From Azonexus sp. (lineage in GTDB: Bacteria; Pseudomonadota; Gammaproteobacteria; Burkholderiales; Rhodocyclaceae), in contig JAISPT010000019.1 of assembly GCA_031274715.1 (NCBI GenBank), positions 1 to 36,861 on the forward strand: DNA of 36,861 nt. The letters run 5' to 3'. The stretch's first letter is position 1; each line of letters opens with the position of its first letter. The position numbers were made by a program, and so were the translations under genes. Below the pieces are notes generated by a model, which worked only from the letters and a program-made list of their open reading frames with translations, searched no databases and was not told the origin of the DNA. Shown piece after piece: positions 7,971 to 15,631 of the stretch.

Positions 7971-8015
7971 AGGGGTTAGAGGCTAAAAACCTCTAACCCC
8001 TAATCTCTAGCCTCT
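7971..8015. repeat. Inverted array of degenerate heptamers in the rpoA-rplQ gap
   Basis: Six copies of a heptamer fitting AGRGRYT are present. Two lie head to tail on the plus strand (AGGGGTT 7971-7977, AGAGGCT 7978-7984). After AAA, four lie on the minus strand (7988-8015, read as AGAGGCT, AGAGATT, AGGGGTT, AGAGGTT). The inverted arrangement gives a perfect 12 bp stem (7971-7982 with 7990-8001) with a seven-base loop. The segment 7978-7985 can instead pair with 8008-8015, so two exclusive hairpins are possible. No T-run follows, so it is not a classical terminator. Function unknown. Confidence 0.75.
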
Positions 8016-8090
8016 GGTTAATCAACCCACAACGAAAAACAATCAACCGGCCGCTTGCATTGCGCGGAGGCCGCATAAAAGGAAATTGAA

Positions 8091-8492
8091 ATGCGTCACC
8101 GCAATGGACTTCGCAAACTGAACCGCACCAGCAGCCATCGCCTGGCGATGCTGCGCAATATGACCGTTTCCCTGCTCAAGCACGAGGCCATCAAGACCAC
8201 GCTGCCGAAGGCCAAGGAACTGCGCCGTGTCGTCGAGCCGATGATCACCCTCGGCAAGACCCCGACCCTGGCCAACAAGCGTCTGGCTTTCGACCGTCTG
8301 CGCGACCGCGACATCGTGGTCAAGCTGTTCGCCGAGATTGGGCCGCGCTATGCCACCCGTCCGGGCGGTTATCTGCGCATCCTGAAGTGTGGCTTCCGCG
8401 TTGGCGACAATGCGCCGATGGCCTTCGTCGAACTGGTCGACCGTCCGGAGCCGACTGAGGCTGTGGAAGTCGAGGAAACGGCTGGCGAATAA
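8091..8492 (+). CDS. rplQ: 50S ribosomal protein L17 (bL17)
   Basis: A 133-residue L17 beginning MRHRNGLRKLNRTSSHRLAM, the family hallmark. L17 lies near the polypeptide exit tunnel. The last about 15 residues are acidic (EPTEAVEVEETAGE), a common extension in proteobacteria. AAAAGGAAATTG precedes the ATG. It closes the alpha operon and is followed by a strong terminator. Confidence 0.97.
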   Translation: MRHRNGLRKLNRTSSHRLAMLRNMTVSLLKHEAIKTTLPKAKELRRVVEPMITLGKTPTLANKRLAFDRLRDRDIVVKLFAEIGPRYATRPGGYLRILKCGFRVGDNAPMAFVELVDRPEPTEAVEVEETAGE

Positions 8493-8524
8493 GTTCAGCT
8501 CGGTTTGCCGCAAGGCAGCGAATG

Positions 8525-8557
8525 AAAAGGCCGGGTTGTCCCGGCCTTTTTGTTTTT
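8525..8557 (+). terminator. Bidirectional intrinsic terminator after rplQ
   Basis: An 11 bp stem, AAAAGGCCGGG (8525-8535) with CCCGGCCTTTT (8540-8550), closes a TTGT loop and is followed by TGTTTTT. This ends the ribosomal operon. The A-run at the left base supplies a T-run on the other strand, so it can also stop the convergent minus-strand gene that ends at 8581. Confidence 0.92.
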
Positions 8558-8580
8558 ACGCCCCGGCAAAGGCCGGTAGA

Positions 8581-10125
8581 TCACAGACAGTCGATGACCA
8601 TCAGCGACATGTCGTCGGCGGCCAGGGCACCTGCCAGATGCCGGGCCAGGGCGCTCTCGATCTGCTGGAAGCGCTGCGCCGGTGCGATGTTGGCTGCGGC
8701 GGCGCTAATACCGGCGCTGCCGAACTGGCGGCCGGTTGCGTCAGTGGCTTCGAGCAGGCCGTCGGAGCAGAGAATCAACTGGCTTTCCGGCTCCCAGTTC
8801 AGCTCCACTGGCGTGCAATTGATCTCGTCGCTGGGCAGGATGCCGAGCGGCAGGTTTGCCGACGGGAAGCTGCGGGTGCAGCGGCCCCAGCGGTCGAACA
8901 GGAAGGCTTCCGGTGTGCCGCCGATCCAGATTTCGCCGTGCCGCCGCTCTTCGTCGAGACAGAGCAGGGTAGCGGCGACGAAGCGGCCGACCGGCATCGA
9001 TTCCTTCAACTGTTGGTTGAGTTCGCCGATGATGTCGCGCACCGGGAAGTCGAGCTTGGCCATGCGATAGAACAAGGTCAGCACTGGCAGCATGCTGATC
9101 GCTGCGGTCAGGCCGTGGCCGGTGGCGTCGGCCAGCAGCGCGTAGAAGCGGTGGTTTGAGCGTGCGGCGGCGATGATATCGCCGCTGAAGCTGGCCGCCG
9201 GAATGACCATGTAGTGCAGCCGCGGATCCTTGAGGCCGGCGCGATGCAGCTGCATTTCCATCAGTTGGGCGGCCAACTGCTGCTCGTTCTGCGTCTGATC
9301 GTAATAGGCCTGCAGCAGCCGGGCGTTTTCCCGCAGTTTTTGCTCGGCGGCCTTTTGCTGCGAAATGTCGCGGATGACGCCAACGAGGATGCGCTGGTTG
9401 TCGAGCGTTGCCTCGGTGACGCCGAGCGTCGCCGGAAAGCGCTGACCATCGCGGCGCTGGGCGATGACTTCGCGGTTGGCGCCGAGGGCGTTGTCGCCGC
9501 CGAGGTGACGTTGGAGAAAGCTGTCATGCTCGCTGGCTTGCGGTTCCGGCAGCAGCAGGTCGATGTTGCATCCGACCAGTTCCGTCGTGCTCCAGCCGAA
9601 GATGCGTTCGCTTGCCCGGTTGCCAGCGATGACGGTGCCACTTTCGTCGAGGGTGACGATGGCGTCGAGGACGCTGTTGGAAATCGCCCTGATCCGTTCC
9701 AGCGCGTCGCCCGAGGTTTGTTGCAGGGCCAGCGAACGTTGCATCGAGCGCAGCTTGGCTTCGAGCACAATAAAGTTGATCGGTTTGGCCAGGTAATCGT
9801 CGGCGCCGGCGTCGAGGCCCTCGACCAGGTTTTCCTCGCGGTTCAGGGCCGACAGGAAGATCACCGGCGTCCACCGCTCCTGGTTCATCGCCTTGATTCG
9901 GCGGGCCGCCTCGAAGCCGTCCATGATCGGCATCATGATGTCGAGCAGGATCAGGTCCGGCTGTTCGGCGGCAAAACGCTCGACAGCCTCGACACCGTTC
10001 TCGGCGAGGACTACCTCGTGCCCGAGCCTGTTCAGGAAGACCTGGAGGATGTGCAGGTTGGTCCGGTTATCGTCGACCGCCAGGATTTTCATCTTGCCGC
10101 CGTGATTGTTCATCGACACCTTCAC
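8581..10125 (-). CDS. Response regulator with REC, PAS and PP2C (SpoIIE/RsbU-type) phosphatase domains
   Basis: A 514-residue protein. Residues about 13-128 are a receiver domain with the acidic pair D18/D19, phospho-acceptor D62 (DLILLDIMMP) and the conserved lysine in LAKP. Residues about 140-260 are a PAS domain (ISNSVLDAIVTLDESG, ending IRDISQQKAAEQ), then a short coiled coil. Residues about 305-514 are a PP2C phosphatase of the SpoIIE/RsbU class with metal-binding D316 (SGDII), D333 (ADATGHG) and DDMSLMV at the end. Such proteins usually dephosphorylate an anti-sigma-factor antagonist when the receiver is phosphorylated. No histidine kinase or STAS partner is adjacent. The GTG at 10125 is chosen because GGAG lies eight bases upstream; ATG codons at 10113 and 10092 are alternatives. 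Confidence 0.88.
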   Translation of the reverse strand: MKVSMNNHGGKMKILAVDDNRTNLHILQVFLNRLGHEVVLAENGVEAVERFAAEQPDLILLDIMMPIMDGFEAARRIKAMNQERWTPVIFLSALNREENLVEGLDAGADDYLAKPINFIVLEAKLRSMQRSLALQQTSGDALERIRAISNSVLDAIVTLDESGTVIAGNRASERIFGWSTTELVGCNIDLLLPEPQASEHDSFLQRHLGGDNALGANREVIAQRRDGQRFPATLGVTEATLDNQRILVGVIRDISQQKAAEQKLRENARLLQAYYDQTQNEQQLAAQLMEMQLHRAGLKDPRLHYMVIPAASFSGDIIAAARSNHRFYALLADATGHGLTAAISMLPVLTLFYRMAKLDFPVRDIIGELNQQLKESMPVGRFVAATLLCLDEERRHGEIWIGGTPEAFLFDRWGRCTRSFPSANLPLGILPSDEINCTPVELNWEPESQLILCSDGLLEATDATGRQFGSAGISAAAANIAPAQRFQQIESALARHLAGALAADDMSLMVIDCL

Positions 10126-10179
10126 TGTTTTTCTCCGGTCGCCCAGCCAAGCCGGATTGAAAACCGGCCGCTTCCCCCT

Positions 10180-10199
10180 GCCGCCGACCCTGTGGCGGC
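10180..10199 (-). other. GC-rich stem-loop between the ABC exporter and the response regulator
   Basis: GCCGCC (10180-10185) pairs with GGCGGC (10194-10199) around an eight-base loop, directly after the ABC exporter stop on the minus strand. No T-run follows, so it is not a convincing intrinsic terminator; it could be an RNA stability or processing hairpin, or chance in GC-rich DNA. Confidence 0.3.
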
Positions 10200-10201
10200 G
10201 G

Positions 10202-12016
10202 TCATCCTACCACGGCGCCGCCGGCTTCCTCCTGTTGCTGCAAGCGCCACATGCGCGCGTAGGCGCCGTCGGCGGCCAGCAACTCGCCGTGCCGGCCGTG
10301 CTCGATGATGCGGCCGTCGTGCATGACCAGGATTTGGTCGGCGTTCATCACCGTCGACAGCCGATGGGCGATGATCAGCGTGGTGTGGCCGACCGCCACT
10401 CGTTCCAGTTGGGCCTGGATGGCACGCTCGGTGGCCGAGTCGAGGGCCGAGGTGGCCTCGTCGAAAATCAGGATCGGCGGCTGCTTGAGCAGGGTGCGGG
10501 CGATGGCAACGCGCTGTTTTTCGCCGCCGGATAGCTTCAGGCCGCGCTCGCCGACACGCGTCTCGTAGCCTTGCGGTAACGAGGCGATGAATTCGTGCAA
10601 CTGGGCGCGTCGCGCGGCGGCGATGACCTCATCGTGGCTAGCGCTCGGCCGACCGTATTGGATGTTGTAGAAGATGCTGTCGTTGAACAACACCGTGTCC
10701 TGCGGCACGATGCCGATCGCCGCGCGCAGGCTGCCCTGCCGCAATTGGCGCAGGTCGTGGCCGCCGATGCGAATGGCGCCGCCGCCGATGTCGTAGAAGC
10801 GGAATAGCAGCCTGGAGAGCGTCGACTTGCCGGCGCCGGAATGGCCGACGACGGCGACGGTGCGGCCGGCCGGAATACGGAAGCTGACGTCGTGCAGGAT
10901 AGGCCGGTCGGCCTCGTAGGCGAAATCGACGGCGGCGAATTCGATATCCAGCGGGCCGTCGGGCAGGTCGCGGGCATCCGGGGTATCGGCGATCTCGCGG
11001 TGTTCCTTGAGCAGGTTGAACATGCGCTCGATGTCGGCCAGCGCCTGGCGGATTTCGCGATAGACGATGCCGAGGAAGTTGAGCGGTGCGTACAACTGGA
11101 TCAGGAAAGCATTGACCAGCACCAGGTCGCCGATGCTCATGTGGCCGTCGACGACGCCGGCGGCGGCCCGCCACATCATGGCCGTGACGCCCAAGGCGAT
11201 GATCGCCTGCTGGCCGAGGTTGAGGTAGGCCAGCGTTTTCTGACTGTGCGTCGCCGCCTCTTCCCAGCGCAGCAACTGCTCGTCGTAGCGCCGCGCTTCC
11301 CAGGCCTCGTTGTTGAAGTATTTGACCGTCTCGTAATTGAGCAGACTGTCGATGGCACGGGTGTTGGCCGCCGAGTCGCTTTCATTGACCTGGCGGCGGA
11401 TGTCGATACGCCAGTTGCTGACCTTGACTGTGAACACGATGTAGGCCAGTAGCGACACGGCGGTGATCAGCACGAAGCCGGCGTCGTACTTGACGAACAG
11501 GACGCCGAGCACGAGGCCGATCTCGACCAGCGTCGGCAGGATCGAGTACAGGGTGTAGGAAATCAGACTGGAGATCGAGCGGCTGCCGCGTTCGATGTCG
11601 CGCGACACGCCGCCGGTCTGGCGTTCGAGGTGAAAGCGCAGGCTCAACGCATGCAGATGGCCGAATACCTCCAGCGCCACCTGGCGGACGGCGCGCTGGG
11701 TGACGCGGGCGAACAGCAGTTCGCGCAGTTCGGTGAACAAGGCCGACGAGAAGCGTAGAGCGCCATAGAGCAGAAGCAGCAGTACCGGCAGAGCCAGTGC
11801 CTGGCCGCTCGGCGCCAAGCCGTCGATCATTTCCTTGAACAATATCGGCACGCCGACCGTGGCGACCTTGGCGCCGACCAGGCAGGCCAGCGCCAGCACG
11901 ACACGCAGGCGGTAGCGCCAGAGATAGGGGAACAGGGTGCGCAGAGTCAGCCAGACGTGCGATTCGGGTAGGGGCTGGCCGGCGGGCGGTTTGGCGAGGG
12001 CGGTGGAGCGGCGCAT
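10202..12016 (-). CDS. ABC exporter of the Atm1/HMT1 type (fused permease and ATPase)
   Basis: A 604-residue half-transporter. Residues about 25-325 form a six-helix ABC type 1 exporter domain, with the SLNYETVKYFNNE-like segment (LLNYETVKYFNNEAWE) typical of the Atm1/HMT1 group, which exports glutathione conjugates, glutathione polysulfide or metal-thiol complexes. The nucleotide-binding domain has Walker A GHSGAGKS (391-398), signature LSGGEKQR (495-502), Walker B with D519-E520 and the H-loop IAHRLST. It should work as a homodimer in the inner membrane. The transported substrate is inferred from family only. No clear ribosome binding site precedes ATG 12016; the upstream region is CT-rich and holds a long palindrome (12045-12207). 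The REC-PAS-PP2C gene follows 76 bases downstream on the same strand. Confidence 0.88.
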   Translation of the reverse strand: MRRSTALAKPPAGQPLPESHVWLTLRTLFPYLWRYRLRVVLALACLVGAKVATVGVPILFKEMIDGLAPSGQALALPVLLLLLYGALRFSSALFTELRELLFARVTQRAVRQVALEVFGHLHALSLRFHLERQTGGVSRDIERGSRSISSLISYTLYSILPTLVEIGLVLGVLFVKYDAGFVLITAVSLLAYIVFTVKVSNWRIDIRRQVNESDSAANTRAIDSLLNYETVKYFNNEAWEARRYDEQLLRWEEAATHSQKTLAYLNLGQQAIIALGVTAMMWRAAAGVVDGHMSIGDLVLVNAFLIQLYAPLNFLGIVYREIRQALADIERMFNLLKEHREIADTPDARDLPDGPLDIEFAAVDFAYEADRPILHDVSFRIPAGRTVAVVGHSGAGKSTLSRLLFRFYDIGGGAIRIGGHDLRQLRQGSLRAAIGIVPQDTVLFNDSIFYNIQYGRPSASHDEVIAAARRAQLHEFIASLPQGYETRVGERGLKLSGGEKQRVAIARTLLKQPPILIFDEATSALDSATERAIQAQLERVAVGHTTLIIAHRLSTVMNADQILVMHDGRIIEHGRHGELLAADGAYARMWRLQQQEEAGGAVVG

Positions 12017-12044
12017 GGTGGAGGGAGGACAAATGGGGCGTAAA

Positions 12045-12207
12045 GGGAAGCTCTGAACAACTCCCTCGCGGTCGTCGCATCCTGGCTTGGGGCGGTCTGC
12101 TTCGTTGCAAATGCTGGCAATACCGCCCGGTATTGCTGCGCTTTGCGCCTCTCATCCCATCCCCAATCCGAGCGCGCCGACTCGCGGGGAATTATTCAGA
12201 ACTTCCC
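12045..12207 (-). repeat. Long imperfect palindrome (element A) in front of the ABC exporter
   Basis: Outer arms of 21 bp (12045-12065 and 12187-12207) are inverted copies matching at 18 of 21 positions. All three differences become G-U pairs in a minus-strand RNA, so that RNA would form an unbroken helix. A second perfect inverted repeat, GCAATACCG-CC-CGGTATTGC (12117-12136), sits at the exact centre of the outer arms, and partial symmetry continues between them (TTGGGG near 12088-12094 against CCCCAA near 12161-12166). The core, GCTTCGTTGC before and TGCGCTTTGC after the central hairpin, recurs in the element at 29654-29756. On the minus strand it ends 29 bases before the ABC exporter start, so it would lie in that leader. 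Confidence 0.75.
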
Positions 12208-12269
12208 AGTATATGAAAAGCCGCCGCTTTCCGGGACAATCCGCTTTTGTTTTTCGATTGGAAATCCGC

Positions 12270-12680
12270 GTGGCTGAAAAATTCTGTTCACTGCCGTCCC
12301 GTGACCTTACGCTCCGCCTGGTGCCGAAGCCGGCCGACCTCAATCAGAACGGCGACATCTTCGGCGGCTGGGTCATGGCCCAGGTTGACGTGGCTGGCGC
12401 CATTCCCGCCTGGCGTCGGGCGCGCGGCCGGGTGGTCACGGTCTCGGTCAATTCCTTCCTGTTCAAGCAGCCGATCTCGGTCGGCGACATCGTCAGTTTC
12501 TATGCCGAGATCATCCGTGTCGGCACCACCTCGCTCACTGTCCGCGTCGAAGTCTATGCCGAGCGCAACCATGATGCGCCGATTGCCGTCAAGGTCACCG
12601 AGGCCGAGCTGACCTATGTCGCAATTGATGACAACGGTAATAAACGTCCGCTGCCGCCGGAAATGGCAGGCAAAATGTAA
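12270..12680 (+). CDS. Acyl-CoA thioesterase of the YciA type (hotdog fold)
   Basis: A 136-residue single hotdog-domain protein. The segment NGDIFGGW (27-34), followed by VMAQVDVAGAI, matches the YciA/BACH group, which hydrolyses a broad range of acyl-CoA esters in the cytosol as a hexamer. A C-terminal region with ATEA-like VTEAELTYVAID is also present. The GTG at 12270 is chosen because it gives the family length and N-terminus; in-frame ATG codons at 12213 and 12087 would add sequence without similarity and would run through the palindromic element. GGAAATCC lies just upstream of the GTG. Confidence 0.87.
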   Translation: MAEKFCSLPSRDLTLRLVPKPADLNQNGDIFGGWVMAQVDVAGAIPAWRRARGRVVTVSVNSFLFKQPISVGDIVSFYAEIIRVGTTSLTVRVEVYAERNHDAPIAVKVTEAELTYVAIDDNGNKRPLPPEMAGKM

Positions 12681-12716
12681 TAGAATCACGCGGTTATGCA
12701 AGATATTCAGCCTTCC

Positions 12717-13910
12717 ATGAAAAAAGTACTGAACACGCTGCCGCGGTGCGCCCTGCCGGTCCTCCTGTTCGCCGCCTTCAGCGGCACCGCCGGCGCTGCC
12801 GCCTTCCAGAACTGGGAGCAGGATGCCGCCGGCCTTGGCGTTGCCCATGCCGGTTCGGCTGCCATCGCCGATACCGCGGCCGGGCTCTACTACAACCCGG
12901 CTGGCCTCGTACGCCTCGACGGCGTGCAGTTTTCTGCCGGCTTTACCGGTTTGCGCCCGCAGTTCGAATTTAACAACCGGGGCTCGACCGGGCCGGCGCT
13001 CGGCGTTGGTGACGGCGGCGATGCCGGCAGCTGGCTGGCCGTTCCCAATGCCAGCCTGAGCTGGCGTCTGGGTTCCGACTTGGCGTTGGGCATCGGCATC
13101 ACCCGGCCGTTCGCCCTCGATCTCGACTACGACGCCGATTGGCTTGGCCGCGTCCATGCGCAGCGTTCGGAAATTCGCACTCTCAATATCAACCCGGCCA
13201 TCGCCTATCGCGTTAGCGACCGCGTTGCGCTCGGCTTTGGCATCAATTACCAGACTATCGACCTCGATTTTGGCCGCGCTGGTCAGCGCCTCAAGGGCGA
13301 CGACGGCAGTTGGGGCTGGAATGCCGGCGTGCTGTTCACGCTGTCGCCGGCGATGCGTGTCGGCCTTTCCTATCGCTCCGCCATCGAGCACAAGCTCGAC
13401 GCTCGTGTCGATGGCAGCGCTGCACGGGCCGCTGTCAAGCTGCCGGATACCGCCATCCTGTCGGTCTGGCAGCAGGTGTCGGACCGCTGGGAAGCCATGG
13501 GTGATCTGTCCTACACGCGCTGGAACACGCTCAAGCGTATCGATTTCGTTGAACGCGGCAGCGGTGTGCTGCTCGCCAGCGAACCGTTCAGCTCCGGCAA
13601 TTCCTGGCGCCTGGCCTGGGGCGCCGCCTACCGGGTCAGCGATACCTTCAAATTCAAGTTCGGCCTGGCCTGGGAGCGCAGTCCGATCGGTAACAACGGC
13701 CGTACCGCCCGTTTGCCGGACAGCAACAGCCTGCGCCTGTCATTCGGTGGGCAGTGGTTGCTCGGCGCTTTCGGTCGCCTCGACGCCGGTTATTCCTACC
13801 TGCTGATGAGGGACGCGAGAATCGCCCAGACCCGCGACGCCAACCTGTTGCGCGGCAAATACGAAAACGGCATGCACATCGTCGGCGTCCAGTACTCGCT
13901 CGGCTTCTAG
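12717..13910 (+). CDS. Outer membrane porin of the OmpP1/FadL/TodX family
   Basis: About 397 residues from the ATG at 12717, beginning MKKVLNTLPRCALPVLLFAAF, a classical signal peptide cut near AGAA. The mature protein starts with the FadL-type motif region AFQNWEQDAAGLGVAHAG and ADTAAGLYYNPAGL, then alternating beta strands, and ends in YSLGF, the terminal phenylalanine recognised by the BAM complex. FadL proteins let long-chain fatty acids or other hydrophobic compounds cross the outer membrane. An in-frame ATG at 12696 is possible; the later one is preferred because it places the lysines at the very start of the signal peptide. Neither has a strong ribosome binding site. The thioesterase gene just upstream would fit a role in lipid use, but this is only suggestive. 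Confidence 0.87.
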   Translation: MKKVLNTLPRCALPVLLFAAFSGTAGAAAFQNWEQDAAGLGVAHAGSAAIADTAAGLYYNPAGLVRLDGVQFSAGFTGLRPQFEFNNRGSTGPALGVGDGGDAGSWLAVPNASLSWRLGSDLALGIGITRPFALDLDYDADWLGRVHAQRSEIRTLNINPAIAYRVSDRVALGFGINYQTIDLDFGRAGQRLKGDDGSWGWNAGVLFTLSPAMRVGLSYRSAIEHKLDARVDGSAARAAVKLPDTAILSVWQQVSDRWEAMGDLSYTRWNTLKRIDFVERGSGVLLASEPFSSGNSWRLAWGAAYRVSDTFKFKFGLAWERSPIGNNGRTARLPDSNSLRLSFGGQWLLGAFGRLDAGYSYLLMRDARIAQTRDANLLRGKYENGMHIVGVQYSLGF

Positions 13911-13919
13911 GCGCCCGCG

Positions 13920-14462
13920 ATGGAGATCGGCGGCTGGGCGATCGGCATGCGCGAAGGTGTGATCGTGCTGATCGCACTGGTCGCGCTCTACATCGTCGTC
14001 GTCGTCCTGCGCATGCTCGGCCTGCGCCGCCAGCCGCCGAAAACGGGGGCAGCGGCAGCAACCGAGTTGGCGCCGTTGTCGCCAGCGGCTGTAGCCTCGG
14101 CAGCGCCGGTCCGAGAACTGGCACCGCTGGATATGCCGGAACCGCCGCCAAGCGCCGAAACGCGCCAGGAACAGGCAGCGCGCGCGGCGGCCGAGGAATT
14201 TGAACGGCAGCGCCTGGAACGCGAGGTGTTCCAGTTACGCGACGAAGTCGATGCTTTGCGCGGCGAGCTGGCCGCCCTGCGCCAGGACATGCTGCAGGAG
14301 CTGGCGCATTTGCGGGCCACCCAGGCGGTGTCGCCGATCTACGGCGAAGCGGTGCAGATGGCGGCGGCCGGCTACGATCCGGTGGCGATTGCTGAGCGTT
14401 GCGGCATCGCTCGCGCCGAAGCGGAGTTGATGGTGGCCTTGGCGAACAATCAGGAACGGTGA
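13920..14462 (+). CDS. DUF2802 membrane-anchored coiled-coil protein
   Basis: A 180-residue protein with one N-terminal transmembrane segment (about 13-34), a proline/alanine-rich linker, a charged coiled coil (about 79-137) and a C-terminal segment YGEAVQMAAAGYDPVAIAERCGIARAEAELM that matches the DUF2802 family and looks like a small helix-turn-helix. The function of DUF2802 is not established here. It starts nine bases after the porin stop and ends eight before the SPOR gene, so all three are probably co-transcribed. Confidence 0.75.
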   Translation: MEIGGWAIGMREGVIVLIALVALYIVVVVLRMLGLRRQPPKTGAAAATELAPLSPAAVASAAPVRELAPLDMPEPPPSAETRQEQAARAAAEEFERQRLEREVFQLRDEVDALRGELAALRQDMLQELAHLRATQAVSPIYGEAVQMAAAGYDPVAIAERCGIARAEAELMVALANNQER

Positions 14463-14470
14463 GGACGGGG

Positions 14471-15196
14471 ATGGCAGACAACGACGAAACGACGGCTGGC
14501 AGCGACAACGCAGCCGAATTACGTGGCACTCTGATGCGGCGGCTGGCCATGGCCGGTGTGCTGGTTGCCATCCTGCTTGGCGTGCTGGCTTTCTTCGACC
14601 ACTTGGCCAGTGTCCCGGACGAGCCGGAAGCGCCAGTGTTCACCGAGCCGGTGCCGGTGGCGCCGCCTAAGGAAGTGTCGCAGCCGGTCACGCCGACCGA
14701 GAGCCCGCCCGAACTGCCGGCAAGCGACGACACACCGGCTGCCGAGGCGCCGCCAGCACCGGTGGTTGAGCCGAAGCCGACGGCAGGGACTGGGGCCGAG
14801 CTTGGATCGGCGCCTGTCGGCCAGCGTCCGGCCAGTGCGCCCGCCACGCCGCCGGCGCCGCGCCAGGCGCCGGTTGCCCGGCCAGCGCCGGTGGTCGAGG
14901 AAACCGCCCCGCCGCAACTGGTTGCGCCGACGCCTGCACCAGCCGCCGCCCCGGTCAAACCGCCCGTTGCAGCGCGGCTGTTCTCCGGCTTCGTGCTGCA
15001 AGCCGGCGTATTTTCCAGTCCGCAACTCGCCGAGGAGCTACGCGCCAAATTGACCCTGAGCGGTGTGCCGTCGAGCGTTGAAACCCGTGTCCAGGTTGGC
15101 CCCTTCCATACCCGCCAGGAAGCGGAAGCGGCCCAGGCACGGCTCAAGGAACTGGGCATCCAGACCATCCTGATCGCGCCGACTGGGCGGCGCTGA
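14471..15196 (+). CDS. SPOR-domain inner membrane protein
   Basis: A 241-residue bitopic protein: short acidic cytoplasmic N-terminus, transmembrane helix about 25-42, a long proline/alanine-rich periplasmic linker (about 45-165) and a C-terminal SPOR domain (about 168-241, with FSGFVLQAGVFSSPQLAEEL and VQVGPFHTRQEAEAA). SPOR domains bind peptidoglycan glycan strands stripped of stem peptides and direct proteins to the division septum. The ATG at 14471 follows GAGGACGGGG; an upstream reading frame that overlaps the DUF2802 gene is not needed. Likely a cell envelope or division accessory protein. Confidence 0.85.
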   Translation: MADNDETTAGSDNAAELRGTLMRRLAMAGVLVAILLGVLAFFDHLASVPDEPEAPVFTEPVPVAPPKEVSQPVTPTESPPELPASDDTPAAEAPPAPVVEPKPTAGTGAELGSAPVGQRPASAPATPPAPRQAPVARPAPVVEETAPPQLVAPTPAPAAAPVKPPVAARLFSGFVLQAGVFSSPQLAEELRAKLTLSGVPSSVETRVQVGPFHTRQEAEAAQARLKELGIQTILIAPTGRR

Positions 15197-15206
15197 CCAC
15201 GAGGCA

Positions 15207-15228
15207 ACCCCAAGCTTCAGCTTGGGGT
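15207..15228. terminator. Hairpin between convergent SPOR and TPR genes
   Basis: ACCCCAAGCT (15207-15216) and AGCTTGGGGT (15219-15228) form a perfect 10 bp inverted repeat. It lies 10 bases after the SPOR stop and 23 bases from the stop of the convergent TPR gene, the place where a terminator is expected. Neither strand has a proper T-run, so termination would be weak or need other factors. Confidence 0.5.
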
Positions 15229-15251
15229 GACTCACTTTCGGCAGAGCTGCC

Positions 15252-15581
15252 TTACCCGGCTGCCAGGGCTGTCCGGATGCGTCGCGCAAAGACCTTCATT
15301 TCCTTGGCCGCCTGGATGTCGCCGCGGCTTTCGGCGACGGCTATGCCTTGTTCGTAGGCGGCCAACGCCTCGGCGTGGTTGCCGGCCTCGGCTAGCGCCT
15401 TGCCGAGGGCTTTCCAAGCTGCCGAGTAGACCGGGTCGCGGTCGACGGCAGCACGGAAGCAGGCGCTGGCGCGCGCTGGTTCGCCGGCTTTCAGGTATTC
15501 GTTGCCGAGGGAGAAGCGGAGTAAAGCGCCGTCGCGCGGGCCGTCGAGCATTTTCTCCAGGGATGCGATGCGTGGGTTCAT
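15252..15581 (-). CDS. Small tetratricopeptide-repeat protein
   Basis: A 109-residue protein from the ATG at 15581 (MNPRIASLEKMLDG). Residues about 17-90 form two TPR-like helical pairs (LRFSLGNEYLKAGEPARASACF and AWKALGKALAEAGNHAEALAAYEQG); the rest is a charged helix. TPRs mediate protein contacts; the partner is unknown. An in-frame ATG at 15620 would add 13 residues and run close to the divergent ridA promoter; it has no ribosome binding site, so the shorter form is preferred. Similar short proteins occur in related betaproteobacteria. Confidence 0.78.
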   Translation of the reverse strand: MNPRIASLEKMLDGPRDGALLRFSLGNEYLKAGEPARASACFRAAVDRDPVYSAAWKALGKALAEAGNHAEALAAYEQGIAVAESRGDIQAAKEMKVFARRIRTALAAG

Positions 15582-15593
15582 GGGCTTGCGGTC

Positions 15594-15599
15594 TACAAT
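15594..15599 (+). promoter_or_regulatory. Possible -10 element for ridA
   Basis: TACAAT lies 33 bases before the ridA start, in the divergent ridA/TPR intergenic region. No good -35 hexamer is found at 16-18 bases upstream, so this is a weak candidate. Confidence 0.3.
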
Positions 15600-15631
15600 C
15601 GGGTTTTCGACATCCTGCATAGGAAAACAAC

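Noticed and set aside
7971..8001. Intrinsic terminator between rpoA and rplQ
   Set aside because: The stem is strong but no T-run follows, and rplQ is expected to be co-transcribed; it is treated as a repeat array instead.
12117..12136. Stand-alone operator site GCAATACCG-CC-CGGTATTGC
   Set aside because: It is exactly centred in larger inverted arms, so it is better read as the tip of one long palindrome; a binding role remains possible.
12087..12269. N-terminal extension of the thioesterase
   Set aside because: It would translate the palindromic element, and the family starts at the GTG 12270.
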